DNA of 64,000 nt. Origin: Nocardiopsis metallicus. Its GTDB lineage: Bacteria; Actinomycetota; Actinomycetes; Streptosporangiales; Streptosporangiaceae. Location: assembly GCF_014201115.1 (NCBI RefSeq), contig NZ_JACHDO010000001.1, positions 186,001 to 250,000 of the forward strand, given 5' to 3'. This document shows positions 1 to 8,182 of this stretch, in pieces (the first letter of the stretch is position 1; every line of letters begins with the position of its first letter). Below the pieces are notes generated by a model, which worked only from the letters and a program-made list of their open reading frames with translations, ran no database searches and was not told the origin of the DNA. Made by a program: the position numbers and the translations under genes.

Positions 1-473
1 CGGCCTACGCCGCCTCCGGTATCTCCGGGGGCGATCCGATCAGGACCGGCTTCTACGCGGTGCGTATCGCGGTCGCGGCGTTCGTGATGCCGTTCATGTT
101 CGTGTTCAACCCGGCCATCCTGCTCCAGGACGTCACGCTGTTCACCGGGTCTGTGGCCGCTGTCTCCGGTGTGATCGGTGCCGCCCTGGTCGCCCTCGGC
201 CTCGTCGGCTACATTGACCGGCACCTCCAGTGGTACAAGCGTCTGGCCCTGATCGTGGGCGGACTCCTGCTGGTCTCCGAGAGCTGGCACACCAACCTGT
301 TCGGACTCTTCCTGGTGGTCCTGGTCATCGGGTACGAGCGCTGGAGGACCAAGAAGGAGGGCGGACCCACCTTCGTTCCGCAGGTGGGATCGGAAGCCTC
401 GGTACCGGGCTCCGCGACCGAGGCGGCGGAAGCCTCCTCGGGCAGGGACGCCGAGGACGGAAACCGCGACTGA
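1..473 (+). CDS. TRAP-type transporter fused permease, C-terminal end (partial)
   Basis: The reading frame is open from base 3 at the window edge to a TGA at 471-473, so only the C-terminus of a larger gene is present. It encodes four or five hydrophobic stretches followed by a charged, Ala/Glu-rich cytoplasmic tail of about 45 residues. The segment with AYAASGISGGDPIRTGFYA followed by PFMFVFNPAILL resembles the end of the DctM part of TRAP permeases with fused small and large subunits (TAXI type), which import organic acids using the sodium or proton gradient. An internal GTG at 60 is not a real start, because coding continues upstream of it. The family call is from remembered sequence features and is moderately secure; the substrate cannot be read. 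Confidence 0.7.
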   Translation, partial: AYAASGISGGDPIRTGFYAVRIAVAAFVMPFMFVFNPAILLQDVTLFTGSVAAVSGVIGAALVALGLVGYIDRHLQWYKRLALIVGGLLLVSESWHTNLFGLFLVVLVIGYERWRTKKEGGPTFVPQVGSEASVPGSATEAAEASSGRDAEDGNRD

Positions 474-595
474 CCCTCGCCCACGGGCGTGCCCCGGGCC
501 TTTCACCAAGGCCCGGGGCGCGCCCGCTTGCGTGTGTAACCGAACCGATTCCCCTCCAGGGCCGACCCGCCCCCGGCACGGGTTAGCCTGGAACG

Positions 596-2086
596 GTGAG
601 CCAGAGTCGTACCTACCAAGTGCGGACCTACGGCTGCCAGATGAACGTCCACGACTCCGAGCGCCTCTCCGGTCTGCTGGAGGACGCTGGGTACGCTCGC
701 GCAGCTGAGGACACCGCCGCAGACATCGTCGTCTTCAACACCTGTGCGGTCCGGGAGAACGCGGACAACCGCCTCTACGGCAACCTCGGGCACCTGCGTC
801 CGGTCAAGGACGCCAACCCCGGCATGCAGATCGCCGTGGGCGGCTGCCTCGCCCAGAAGGACCGCGGCGAGATCGTGCGCCGGGCCCCCTGGGTGGACGT
901 GGTGTTCGGCACCCACAACATCGGTTCCCTGCCGACCCTGCTGGAGCGCGCCCGCGTCCAGCGCGAGGCGCAGGTCGAGATCGCCGAGGCGCTGGAGCAC
1001 TTCCCGTCCACGCTGCCCAGCCGCCGCGAGTCCGCCTACGCCGCGTGGGTGTCGATCTCGGTCGGCTGCAACAACACCTGCACCTTCTGCATCGTGCCCG
1101 CCCTGCGCGGCAAGGAGAAGGACCGGCGCCCCGGCGACGTGCTCGCCGAGGTGCGCGCCCTGGTCGAGGAGGGTGTCACCGAGGTGACGCTGCTCGGCCA
1201 GAACGTCAACGCCTACGGCAGCGAGTTCGGCGACCGCCAGGCCTTCTCCAAGCTGTTGCGCGCCTGCGGTGAGATCGAGGGGCTGGAGCGGGTCCGCTTC
1301 ACCTCCCCGCACCCGCGCGACTTCACCGACGACGTCATCGAGGCCATGGCCCAGACGCCCAACGTGATGCCGCAGCTGCACATGCCGCTGCAGTCGGGTT
1401 CCAGCAAGGTCCTCAAGGACATGCGCCGTTCCTACCGTCAGGAGCGCTTCCTCGGCATCGTGGAGAAGGTGCGCGCGGCCATGCCGCAGGCGGCCATCAC
1501 CACCGACATCATCGTGGGCTTCCCCGGCGAGACCGAGGAGGACTTCGAGCAGACCCTGCACGTGGTCCGCGAGTCCCGGTTCGCGATGGCGTTCACCTTC
1601 CAGTACTCCAAGCGCCCCGGCACCCCGGCCGCCACCATGGACGACCAGGTGCCGCCGGAGGTCGTCAAGGAGCGCTACCAGCGGCTGGTCGCCCTCCAGG
1701 ACCAGATCTCCTGGGAGGAGAACCAGAAGCTGATCGGCCGCGAGGTCGAGCTGATGGTCTCCGAGGGCGAGGGCAAGAAGGACGGCGAGCACCGCCGCCT
1801 GTCCGGCCGCGCCCCCGACAACCGCCTGGTGCACTTCGCGGTGGGCGACTCCGAGGAGCCGCGTCCGGGCGACATGGTCACCGTCGAGGTCACCTACGCC
1901 GCCCCGCACCACCTGGTCGCCGACTCCGGGATCCGGAACCTGCGCCGCACCCGTGCCGGTGACGCCTGGGACGCCCGTCAGGGCAAGCCGGTCCAGGTGA
2001 GCAAGCCGGACGTCCTGCTGGGCATGCCGAAGATCGGGGTCCCGGAAGAGCAGCCCGCCCCCGTCGGCGGCTGCTGCGACGCCTGA
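596..2086 (+). CDS. miaB: tRNA-2-methylthio-N6-dimethylallyladenosine synthase MiaB
   Basis: Radical-SAM methylthiotransferase of 496 residues that adds the 2-methylthio group to i6A37 in tRNAs reading UNN codons; it acts after MiaA, encoded at 8183-9175. Visible motifs are the N-terminal UPF0004 domain with three cluster cysteines (YGCQMN, NTCAVRE, GGCLAQ), the radical SAM motif [11 protein letters not shown] near residue 160, the GQNVNAYG segment and a C-terminal TRAM-like domain. Start is GTG at 596. Length fits the family. The C-terminus (VGGCCDA) is a short Cys-containing tail. The convergent downstream gene is a P450, now separated from miaB by an IS nest lying in the shared terminator. 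Confidence 0.97.
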   Translation: MSQSRTYQVRTYGCQMNVHDSERLSGLLEDAGYARAAEDTAADIVVFNTCAVRENADNRLYGNLGHLRPVKDANPGMQIAVGGCLAQKDRGEIVRRAPWVDVVFGTHNIGSLPTLLERARVQREAQVEIAEALEHFPSTLPSRRESAYAAWVSISVGCNNTCTFCIVPALRGKEKDRRPGDVLAEVRALVEEGVTEVTLLGQNVNAYGSEFGDRQAFSKLLRACGEIEGLERVRFTSPHPRDFTDDVIEAMAQTPNVMPQLHMPLQSGSSKVLKDMRRSYRQERFLGIVEKVRAAMPQAAITTDIIVGFPGETEEDFEQTLHVVRESRFAMAFTFQYSKRPGTPAATMDDQVPPEVVKERYQRLVALQDQISWEENQKLIGREVELMVSEGEGKKDGEHRRLSGRAPDNRLVHFAVGDSEEPRPGDMVTVEVTYAAPHHLVADSGIRNLRRTRAGDAWDARQGKPVQVSKPDVLLGMPKIGVPEEQPAPVGGCCDA

Positions 2087-2104
2087 GTCGAACGCGCACG
2101 CTGC

Positions 2105-2118
2105 GGCCCCCGCACCCC
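2105..2118. terminator. Left arm of split miaB/P450 terminator hairpin
   Basis: A 14-nt GC-rich arm 19 nt after the miaB stop pairs (13 of 14) with 5187-5200, just before the end of the convergent P450 gene. Together they would form a bidirectional terminator whose loop has been filled by the IS nest. Pairing is seen in the sequence; termination is inferred. Confidence 0.65.
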
Positions 2119-2163
2119 CGATCAGGGGGGTGGATTCAAGGGGTCATCGCAACACCTCGTTGA

Positions 2164-3549
2164 TCACACGAGTGTATGCAAACGCTCGGCTGGAGTTTTC
2201 CAGCCGAGCGTTTTGCGTGGCCGACCGTTCAGCTTCTGAGCCACGTGCTCCAGGTCCAGCGGGCCGTGCACCGACAGATCGGTGCCCTTGGGAAAGTACT
2301 GGCGCAACAGCCCGTTGGTGTTCTCGTTCGACCCGCGCTGCCAGGGCGAGGCCGGGTCGCAGAAGAACACCGGCACCCCCGTATCCACCGAGAACCTTCT
2401 GTGACCGGCCATCTCGCTGCCCTGGTCCCAGGTCAAGGACCCGCGCAGATGCTCGGGCAGCGTCTGGACCAGAGCGCTCAGAACGCCTCCCACCGCCTCG
2501 GCGGTGTGCTCGCCGGGCAGGTGCCCGAGCATCACATACCTGCTCGACCGCTCGACCAAGGTGATGATCGCGGACTTGTTATGCGCCCCCGTGATCAAAT
2601 CGCCCTCCCAATGCCCTGGAACAGCACGGTCTTCGACCTCGGCGGGGCGCTCGCTGATCATCACCATCGGATCAACGAACCGGCTCTGCCTGTGCTCGGA
2701 GGAACGGCGGGGCTTGCGTCGGATGCGTCCGGTGCGCAGCGCGGCGGCGACCTCGCGTTTGAGCCCGCCCCGGGCCTGGACGTAGAGCGCCTGGTAGATC
2801 GTTTCGTGGCTCACACGCATGTCCTGGTCATCAGGATGGTCCTCAACGATCCGGTTGCTGATCTGCTCGGGGGACCATTGTTCCTCCAACCCTTGGGCGA
2901 CGTAGTCGCGCAAGGGGCCGGGGCAGGCGAGCTTGGCGGGTTTGGGACGCGCCCGCTGTGCGATGGCCCGGCGTTGGGCCGTATAGGCGCCGTAGGAGCC
3001 GTCCTGGCCACGGTGGTGGTCGAGTTCACGCTTGATCGTCGAGGCGGGTCGCCCCAGGTCGCGGCCGATCGCTCGCAGGCTCCACCCGGCCCGGTGAAGG
3101 TCAGCGATCCTCTCCCGCTCGTGCAGGGTCAAAAAGCGTGGATGCACCTGCCGTTCGAGTGCGTCCAACGCTGGTTGGGGGCTGGTCATGGGCTCTATGG
3201 TGGTCTGTCCGGTGGAGTAGTTCACCCGGCGGCCATCGGCATAGATCCTTGAGTTGCCGGACTTGCGTACCCCGCGGTCCCAGTCTTTGGCGGTGCGCTC
3301 GTTGATCCCGACCCGCCGGGCGGCCTCTCGGCGGGGCACAGCGCTCTGACGCAGGCGGTGGTACTCGTCTCGTGCTGGGTGGCGGCGCTGCTGGCGCCTG
3401 GAGCGTAGTCCGGCTTTGCGTGCCCAGGTGAACGCGGTGTTGGGGTTGATACCGAGCTTTCGGGCTACCTCGGTGACGTTCCCGGACTCGGTCATCAGCT
3501 CCAGGAACCGCTCCCGCAGCCGGGCCAGTTCTTGCTTGGAAAACGACAC
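2164..3549 (-). CDS. IS30-family transposase (copy 1)
   Basis: DDE transposase of 461 residues, identical in protein sequence to the one at 56321-57706. Two N-terminal helix-turn-helix regions (residues about 14-35 and 60-85) are followed by the IS30-type HTH near residues 135-175 (HERERIADLHRAGWSLRAIG) and the rve-like catalytic core: GHWEGDLI (first Asp), SLTWDQGSEM (second Asp), and SPWQRGSNENTNGLLRQYFPKG with the catalytic Glu. It is somewhat longer than many IS30 transposases because of the extra N-terminal HTH. GTG start at 3549. Probably functional as a protein; identity of the two copies implies recent movement. Confidence 0.95.
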   Translation of the reverse strand: MSFSKQELARLRERFLELMTESGNVTEVARKLGINPNTAFTWARKAGLRSRRQQRRHPARDEYHRLRQSAVPRREAARRVGINERTAKDWDRGVRKSGNSRIYADGRRVNYSTGQTTIEPMTSPQPALDALERQVHPRFLTLHERERIADLHRAGWSLRAIGRDLGRPASTIKRELDHHRGQDGSYGAYTAQRRAIAQRARPKPAKLACPGPLRDYVAQGLEEQWSPEQISNRIVEDHPDDQDMRVSHETIYQALYVQARGGLKREVAAALRTGRIRRKPRRSSEHRQSRFVDPMVMISERPAEVEDRAVPGHWEGDLITGAHNKSAIITLVERSSRYVMLGHLPGEHTAEAVGGVLSALVQTLPEHLRGSLTWDQGSEMAGHRRFSVDTGVPVFFCDPASPWQRGSNENTNGLLRQYFPKGTDLSVHGPLDLEHVAQKLNGRPRKTLGWKTPAERLHTLV

Positions 3550-3571
3550 GGTGGTCGCAACCTCCCCAAAG

Positions 3572-5038
3572 TCAGGGTGTTGCGACCACCACTAGCTTGG
3601 CGTTTAACCTGCTTGCTTGGCTCCGGGGTGCCCCGTAGTGCCCGTTTTGTTCTTCTTGGGAACCCCGTATCGGGGAGCTGGACGCTTGTTCTGGCTCCCC
3701 ACCGGACGCCCCGGACCAGGCCCGCAGGATTTCGGTGCACCCCACACACACCGGCAGGTCAGCGCGAATGTACCGAAACCCCCGACGCACCCGCGCCGGA
3801 CTCATCCGGTCCGCTTCCACCAGCCGATGCCAGGGCAATCTGACCTGACGCGCCAACAACCGGGCCAGACGTAGCTGGGTATAGGCCACCACGACCAGCC
3901 AGGACCACCGGTCCGCCGATCGCGGGTCCCGTAGCCGGGGTGCGTTCCACCCCAACGACTGTTTGAGGAAGCGGAAGGTGTGCTCGATGTCGAACCGGCG
4001 CAAATAAGCCCACCACATCTGACTGACCTGCTCTGAGCGCATGCCGGTGGCTGAGGACCACAACCACAACGGTTTGGGATCGCGCCGCGAGGGCAAAGCC
4101 TGCACCTGCAACAACACCAGGGTGCCCTCGATCACCGGTAGCTCACCGGGGTGCTCGGCCCAGGCTGAGCGGTGGGTCAGCCGGGGATGCATCCGATCCC
4201 AGGAGCGCGCGGTGGCACTGCCGTAGCGGCGGGTGGCAGCGGTGGTCACCGTCTCCGGCTCGGGCCAGGTATCGGGGGCGGCCATCCGTAGGGCAGCCCC
4301 GTGTTTGGGCGGGCGCCCGTTGGCTGAGATCGGTCGGTGCTCGGCTGGGCCGTAGAGCACCCGGTTGGAGGGCAACCGGCCCACCACCTGAACGGGCAGA
4401 TCAGCGAGCAGATAGGCCAGACGAGGACTGTCATAGCCCGCGTCAACCACCACCACAATGTCGGGATCGCCCTGCTGGTGGTGTTCAGCCCTGATCAATC
4501 GGGCGATCAGCTGGCGGACTTGGTGGGCGGTGACGGTGGTGGGGTCCTCGTCACTGTGCAGGCGGCGCAGGTCCAGGGGCGCGGTCCAGGAGGTGGAGCC
4601 CTCTTCCAGTGCGACGATCATGGAGTAGGGCCAGCCCGGGACCATCTCGGCCTGGCCGGTGCCGCGCCCGTAGGTGTGGCACCAGGCCCGGTCAGGGCTG
4701 GTCCAGGCGTCCGGGCGCAGCCAGGGGGAGACATCGCAGGCCAACACGATGCGCCCGTGGAAGCGGGGCAGGGGCAGCGAGGCCAGGATCGATCGCAGTT
4801 GGGTGGTGTCGATGCTTCCGTGGGCCAGGGCGGCGTAGGCCGAGCCGTGGCCGCGGTGGTGTTCGGGCTCCAGGGAGAGTTGTGCCAGGTGGCGCACGGG
4901 GGTCGGGGTGCTGACCAGGGCTTCGCAGACCTCGAAGAGGGCGTCAGCACGTGTGGTCAGGCAGGCGTGGAACTGGGAGCGGAATCGGGCCAATGTCGAC
5001 AGTGGCTCGACAGGGGTGTGCTGGTGCAGCAGACTCAT
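3572..5038 (-). CDS. IS701-like (DDE_5-type) transposase
   Basis: Transposase of about 488 residues of a type common in Streptomyces and Nocardiopsis. Recognisable blocks are VLACDVSPWLRPDA (first catalytic Asp), VVVVDAGYDSPRLAYLL (second), and the C-terminal FDIEHTFRFLKQSLGWNAPRLRDP segment holding the catalytic Glu. ATG at 5038 is preferred because GAAGG lies about 8 nt upstream; the frame is open back to 5083. The ORF has no stop inside the element: the final residues are read through the right repeat and the CTAG into the IS30 end, stopping at 3572, so the last eight or so residues depend on where the element landed. Confidence 0.88.
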   Translation of the reverse strand: MSLLHQHTPVEPLSTLARFRSQFHACLTTRADALFEVCEALVSTPTPVRHLAQLSLEPEHHRGHGSAYAALAHGSIDTTQLRSILASLPLPRFHGRIVLACDVSPWLRPDAWTSPDRAWCHTYGRGTGQAEMVPGWPYSMIVALEEGSTSWTAPLDLRRLHSDEDPTTVTAHQVRQLIARLIRAEHHQQGDPDIVVVVDAGYDSPRLAYLLADLPVQVVGRLPSNRVLYGPAEHRPISANGRPPKHGAALRMAAPDTWPEPETVTTAATRRYGSATARSWDRMHPRLTHRSAWAEHPGELPVIEGTLVLLQVQALPSRRDPKPLWLWSSATGMRSEQVSQMWWAYLRRFDIEHTFRFLKQSLGWNAPRLRDPRSADRWSWLVVVAYTQLRLARLLARQVRLPWHRLVEADRMSPARVRRGFRYIRADLPVCVGCTEILRAWSGASGGEPEQASSSPIRGSQEEQNGHYGAPRSQASRLNAKLVVVATP

Positions 5039-5175
5039 GGTGACGGCCTTCGTTGTGATCAGGTGTGTTCGTGGTTGAAGCACATGATCACGCGAAGGCC
5101 GTTGTGCTGTCCGGGAAACAACGAAGCCCGTGACCGGGACGGTATCCGGTCACGGGCTCGAGGTTAAACGCCAAG
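3596..5175 (-). mobile_element. IS701-type insertion sequence nested in the IS30 terminus
   Basis: Perfect 19-bp inverted repeats at 3592-3610 and 5161-5179 include the flanking CTAG at both outer edges (3592-3595, 5176-5179). Because IS701-family elements duplicate a 4-bp YTAR target, the CTAGs are read as the target duplication and the element as 3596-5175. The target lies at positions 6-9 of the IS30 end. A strong hairpin lies just inside the promoter-side end (5125-5158). Confidence 0.85.
5125..5158. terminator. Perfect 13-bp hairpin at the IS701 promoter-side end
   Basis: Arms 5125-5137 and 5146-5158 pair perfectly around an 8-nt loop, upstream of the transposase start. Such stem-loops near IS ends commonly block transcription entering from outside or hide the transposase ribosome site; the role here is inferred. 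Confidence 0.55.
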
Positions 5176-5186
5176 CTAGAACCCAA

Positions 5187-5200
5187 GGGGAGCGGGGGCC
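5187..5200. terminator. Right arm of split miaB/P450 terminator hairpin
   Basis: Pairs with 2105-2118 and is followed by TCTTGTGTT. It lies 22 nt beyond the stop of the convergent P450 gene, so it would serve both genes before the insertion. Confidence 0.65.
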
Positions 5201-5222
5201 TCTTGTGTTCCTGATGTGTGCG

Positions 5223-6512
5223 TTAGATTCCGAGCCGCACGGGAAGTTCGCTCAGCCGCAGGGTCCCCGGGACGGGGTCGGGCAGCGGTGGGCGGCCGGG
5301 GACCAGGGAGAGCTCCGGGAAGGTCCGGAAGAGGGCTTCGAAGGCGATCTCCCCCTCCTGGCGGGCGAGGGCCGCGCCGAGGCAGTAGTGCATGCCGTGT
5401 CCGAAAGCCACGTGTGCCTCCCCGGGCCTGCCGTGGTGGCGGGTGATGTCGAAGCGGTCGGGATCCGGGTGGACGCTCGGGTCGCGGTTGGCGCCGGCGA
5501 CCATCGCCACGGCCCGTTCCCCGGCCAGTACCTTCCCGGTACGGAGCTGGACGTCTTCCGTCGCGTACCGGGCCTTGGCCGTGACGGCGGTCCCGGCGAA
5601 ACGGAGCATTTCGTGGACCGCGGCCGGGAGCAGGCCCGGATCGGAGCGGAGCAGGGCCAGCTGGTCCGGGTTCTCCAGGAGCGCGCGTGTGCCGTTGCCA
5701 AGTAGGTGAGCGGTGGTCTCGTGCCCGGCGACCACCAGGGTGAACACCAGGGTCACGAGTTCGCTCCCGGAGAGTCGGCCGCCGTCCTCGTCCCGCACGC
5801 CGATAAGCGCGTCCAGGAAGTCCCCGCGCGGCCTCTCACGGCGTTCGACGATCATCTCCTCGATGTGGTCGATCATCGCGCCGAGGGTCTCGTTCATCGC
5901 CTCGGGCCGGGAGGGGTCGAAACGGGAGAGCTGGTGGCTCCAGGCCAGCCACTGCGTCCGGTCGGCCTCGGGGACGCCCACCAGGTCGCAGATGACCGTG
6001 ATGGGCAACGGGTAGGCGAAGTGCTTGATCAGGTCGACCACCCCGTCCCCGTCCGCGTGGGAGGGGAGTGCCGCCAGCAGGTCGGCGGCGATCCGCTCGA
6101 CGCTCGGACGCAGATCGTTGACACGGCGCACGGTGAAGGTGCGCGAGACCAGCTTGCGCAGGCGGGCGTGATCGGCGCCGTCCTTGTCCAACAGGGACTC
6201 GGTGAGGTAGGTGACCAGATCGGGTCGGATGCCCAGGGAGTTCAGGGCGTGGGAGCGCCTGGCACCGGTCGGCCCTTCGGGCACGTTGTCCGCGTCCACG
6301 ACGAACCGCCGGTCACTGAGGATGGTGCGTACGTCGGCGTCGTCGACGAAGGCCAGAGCCGCCTGGTTGTCGACGAACAGCACCGGTGCTGAGCCGCCCG
6401 CCGCCCGAATCCGTTCGATGACGCGGAACGGGTGTTCGGTGAACTCCGCTCCGCGCATGTTGATGGTCTCGGCGGAACCGCCGGGCTGCCGTGTGGCCGG
6501 GTTGGCGGACAT
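5223..6512 (-). CDS. Cytochrome P450 (CYP107-like)
   Basis: Soluble haem monooxygenase of about 429 residues. Family signatures are all present: I-helix AGHETTAH, K-helix ExxR within HEMLRF, and the haem-ligand loop FGHGMHYCLGAALAR with the cysteine thiolate. ATG at 6512 is chosen because GAGGAGGG stands just upstream; the frame is open further but reads as non-coding. Substrate unknown; no ferredoxin or reductase gene is adjacent. The TetR gene upstream ends 20 nt before this start on the same strand, so the two are probably cotranscribed and autoregulated from the operator at 7381-7417. The pair sits within an otherwise conserved tRNA-modification/dapF neighbourhood, suggesting a lineage-specific insertion. 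Confidence 0.95.
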   Translation of the reverse strand: MSANPATRQPGGSAETINMRGAEFTEHPFRVIERIRAAGGSAPVLFVDNQAALAFVDDADVRTILSDRRFVVDADNVPEGPTGARRSHALNSLGIRPDLVTYLTESLLDKDGADHARLRKLVSRTFTVRRVNDLRPSVERIAADLLAALPSHADGDGVVDLIKHFAYPLPITVICDLVGVPEADRTQWLAWSHQLSRFDPSRPEAMNETLGAMIDHIEEMIVERRERPRGDFLDALIGVRDEDGGRLSGSELVTLVFTLVVAGHETTAHLLGNGTRALLENPDQLALLRSDPGLLPAAVHEMLRFAGTAVTAKARYATEDVQLRTGKVLAGERAVAMVAGANRDPSVHPDPDRFDITRHHGRPGEAHVAFGHGMHYCLGAALARQEGEIAFEALFRTFPELSLVPGRPPLPDPVPGTLRLSELPVRLGI

Positions 6513-6531
6513 ATGGCCCTCCTCGGGAGGT

Positions 6532-7272
6532 CTACGTGGTGCGTTTGACGCGTTTCTGTTCCTGGATCTCGTCGGCCAGACGCCCGCGGAGCCCCTCGAA
6601 GAGGGTGATCGCTCCTGCCTGTACGTTCCGCATCGCGTTCTCGGAGACGTCCTGTTCCAGGAGCAGTCGGACACTGCGTGCGATCAGGTCGGCCCTGGCC
6701 GCGCGATCAGGGATGGCAAACCCCTGCTGGGCGAGCAGGGGTTCGGAGACCAGGTATCCGATGACGGTGGTGCTGTAGACGTAGTACTGCTGCTCCGCCG
6801 GGATCCGGGAGCTCAGCACCCCGTGCTCGGCCAGCAGGCCCCAGTAGTCGCGCAGGACCTTCTGCCGTGCCTCGACCAGGTCGCCGACCAGGTGGGCGAC
6901 ACTGCTGCTGATCGCCCCGAGGGCTTCGGTGTCGTCGGTGTAGAGCCCTCGGATGATCGGGGACTCGAACTGGAGCAGGTAGATGTTGCGGGCGATCTCG
7001 CTGGGCCGGATGGCGTCCGGTTCCTCGCGCAACAGTGTGATGAGGCGGCTCACCATGCTGAACTGGGCGCGCAGGACCACGGTCAGGAACAGCCGATCCT
7101 TGGTGGGGAAGTGCAGGTAGACGGTGCCCTTGCCGATACCCGCCCGGCGTGCGACGTCGTCGATGGTGGTCTTGCGATGGCCCCAGGCCACCATGAGCTC
7201 CTCCGCCGCGTCGAGGATGCGGTCGGCCCGTGCCTCGCGTTCGGTGGGGGCGGGGTTGGCGGACGGGGACAC
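6532..7272 (-). CDS. TetR/AcrR-family transcriptional regulator
   Basis: Regulator of about 246 residues. The N-terminal TetR DNA-binding domain is clear: RADRILDAAEELMVAWG, then the HTH TTIDDVARRAGIGKGTVYLHFPTKDRLF. The remainder is a helical ligand-binding domain with no recognisable ligand. GTG at 7272 is chosen because AAGGAG lies 7 nt upstream; an earlier ATG at 7401 would place the start inside the operator. It precedes the P450 gene and diverges from the LigB-like gene at 7469, with a long palindrome between them, so it probably represses itself and the P450, and possibly the divergent gene. Confidence 0.93.
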   Translation of the reverse strand: MSPSANPAPTEREARADRILDAAEELMVAWGHRKTTIDDVARRAGIGKGTVYLHFPTKDRLFLTVVLRAQFSMVSRLITLLREEPDAIRPSEIARNIYLLQFESPIIRGLYTDDTEALGAISSSVAHLVGDLVEARQKVLRDYWGLLAEHGVLSSRIPAEQQYYVYSTTVIGYLVSEPLLAQQGFAIPDRAARADLIARSVRLLLEQDVSENAMRNVQAGAITLFEGLRGRLADEIQEQKRVKRTT

Positions 7273-7380
7273 CTGCGGCTCCTTCGGTTCGTGTGACGCC
7301 GGCGGTGGCGCCCACCAGCGCTGACGCGACGACCATATCCACACCCCCGATCCCGGTTCTGTCTCGCCGTCCGAACCTAT

Positions 7381-7417
7381 GACTGTGTGACTGAATTTCA
7401 AATTCGGTCACACAGTC
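7381..7417. promoter_or_regulatory. TetR operator (37-bp palindrome)
   Basis: Arms 7381-7398 and 7400-7417 are complementary at 17 of 18 positions around a single central base; the outer part reads GACTGTGTGAC. It lies between the divergent TetR and LigB-like genes. Such long, AT-centred palindromes beside a TetR gene are typical TetR operators. Assignment to this TetR is inferred from position. Confidence 0.8.
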
Positions 7418-7468
7418 AAAGCTAGGCGAGGAAACGCCCGTTGGCAAGGGTGGCGATAGCCTCGCCTT

Positions 7469-8149
7469 GTGTTGATCGCCGCTGCCGTGTGCCCCCATCC
7501 GCCCGTACTGTTCCCCGAGGTCGCCCAGGGGGCCGCACCGGACCTGGCGGCCCTGCGGGAGGCCTGCGACCGGGCCGTGGCCGGGCTCGGCGCCTGCGAG
7601 GCGGACCTGCTCTACGTGGTGGGGCGGGGGCCCGAGGAACGGCATTACGGCCGCGACGCCGGGGGAGACCTACGCGACTTCGGAGCGGATGTGCGGGTGG
7701 GGCCGGAACCGGCGGTGCTGGACCTGGCCGCCACCACCGGCCGCTGGCTGGCCGAACGCTCCGGCCTGAGCCCCGACGGCTACCTGGAGGTCTCCTCGAA
7801 GACCGCTCCGGAGCGCGCCCTCGAACTCGGCGCCGCGCTGGCGGCGGCGGGGGACCGGGTCGCGCTGCTGGTCATGGGGGACGGCAGCGCCCGCCGGACC
7901 GAGCACTCACCCGGATACGTGGACGAACGCGCGATCCCCTACGACGACGCCCTCGCCGACGCCCTGGGCAAGGCGGACACCGCACACCTGGCCGGGCTCG
8001 ACCCCGAGTCGGCCCGCGAGCTCATGGTCGCCGGGCGCCCCGCCTGGCAGGTGCTGGCCGGTGCGGCGGGGGAGAGCCCGCTCACCGGTGACCTGCTCGC
8101 CTACGAGGCGCCCTACGGCGTGGGGTACTTCGTGGCCGCCTGGTCCTGA
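7469..8149 (+). CDS. Class III extradiol dioxygenase (LigB-like) domain protein
   Basis: Protein of 226 residues beginning LIAAAVCPHPPVLFPEVA, which matches the N-terminus of the class III extradiol dioxygenase subunit-B-like proteins found next to miaA/dapF in many actinomycetes. The PHPP histidine is a potential metal ligand and MGDGSARRTEHSPGY is a second conserved block. True dioxygenase activity is unproven for this subgroup. GTG start at 7469; no strong ribosome site is visible (GGCGATAGCC upstream), so the message may be nearly leaderless. It is divergent from the TetR gene. Confidence 0.8.
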   Translation: MLIAAAVCPHPPVLFPEVAQGAAPDLAALREACDRAVAGLGACEADLLYVVGRGPEERHYGRDAGGDLRDFGADVRVGPEPAVLDLAATTGRWLAERSGLSPDGYLEVSSKTAPERALELGAALAAAGDRVALLVMGDGSARRTEHSPGYVDERAIPYDDALADALGKADTAHLAGLDPESARELMVAGRPAWQVLAGAAGESPLTGDLLAYEAPYGVGYFVAAWS

Positions 8150-8182
8150 GCCCGCGCGGGCCCGAACCGAAAGCGGCGCGGG

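Larger units (their letters stand above)
2132..5184 (-). mobile_element. IS30-family element, copy 1, interrupted by an IS701-type element
   Basis: The outer ends form a 25-bp imperfect inverted repeat (20 matches) sharing TCGCAACACC: one end at 2132-2156, the other split by the nested IS (5176-5184 continuing at 3591 and below). The sequence matches copy 2 (55148-57738). No clear target duplication is visible. The element sits between the two arms of a hairpin, leaving 13 nt (2119-2131) on one side and 2 nt (5185-5186) on the other. Removing the nested element restores a terminus identical to that of copy 2 once its own nested IS630 is removed, which is how the ends were defined. Confidence 0.85.

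Noticed and set aside
503..1912. 469-codon minus-strand frame
   Set aside because: Antisense shadow of miaB.
2176..3252. 358-codon open frame on the plus strand, repeated at 57694-56618 on the minus strand
   Set aside because: It is antisense to the IS30 transposase in both copies and has no family resemblance; the shared frame reflects the identical element.
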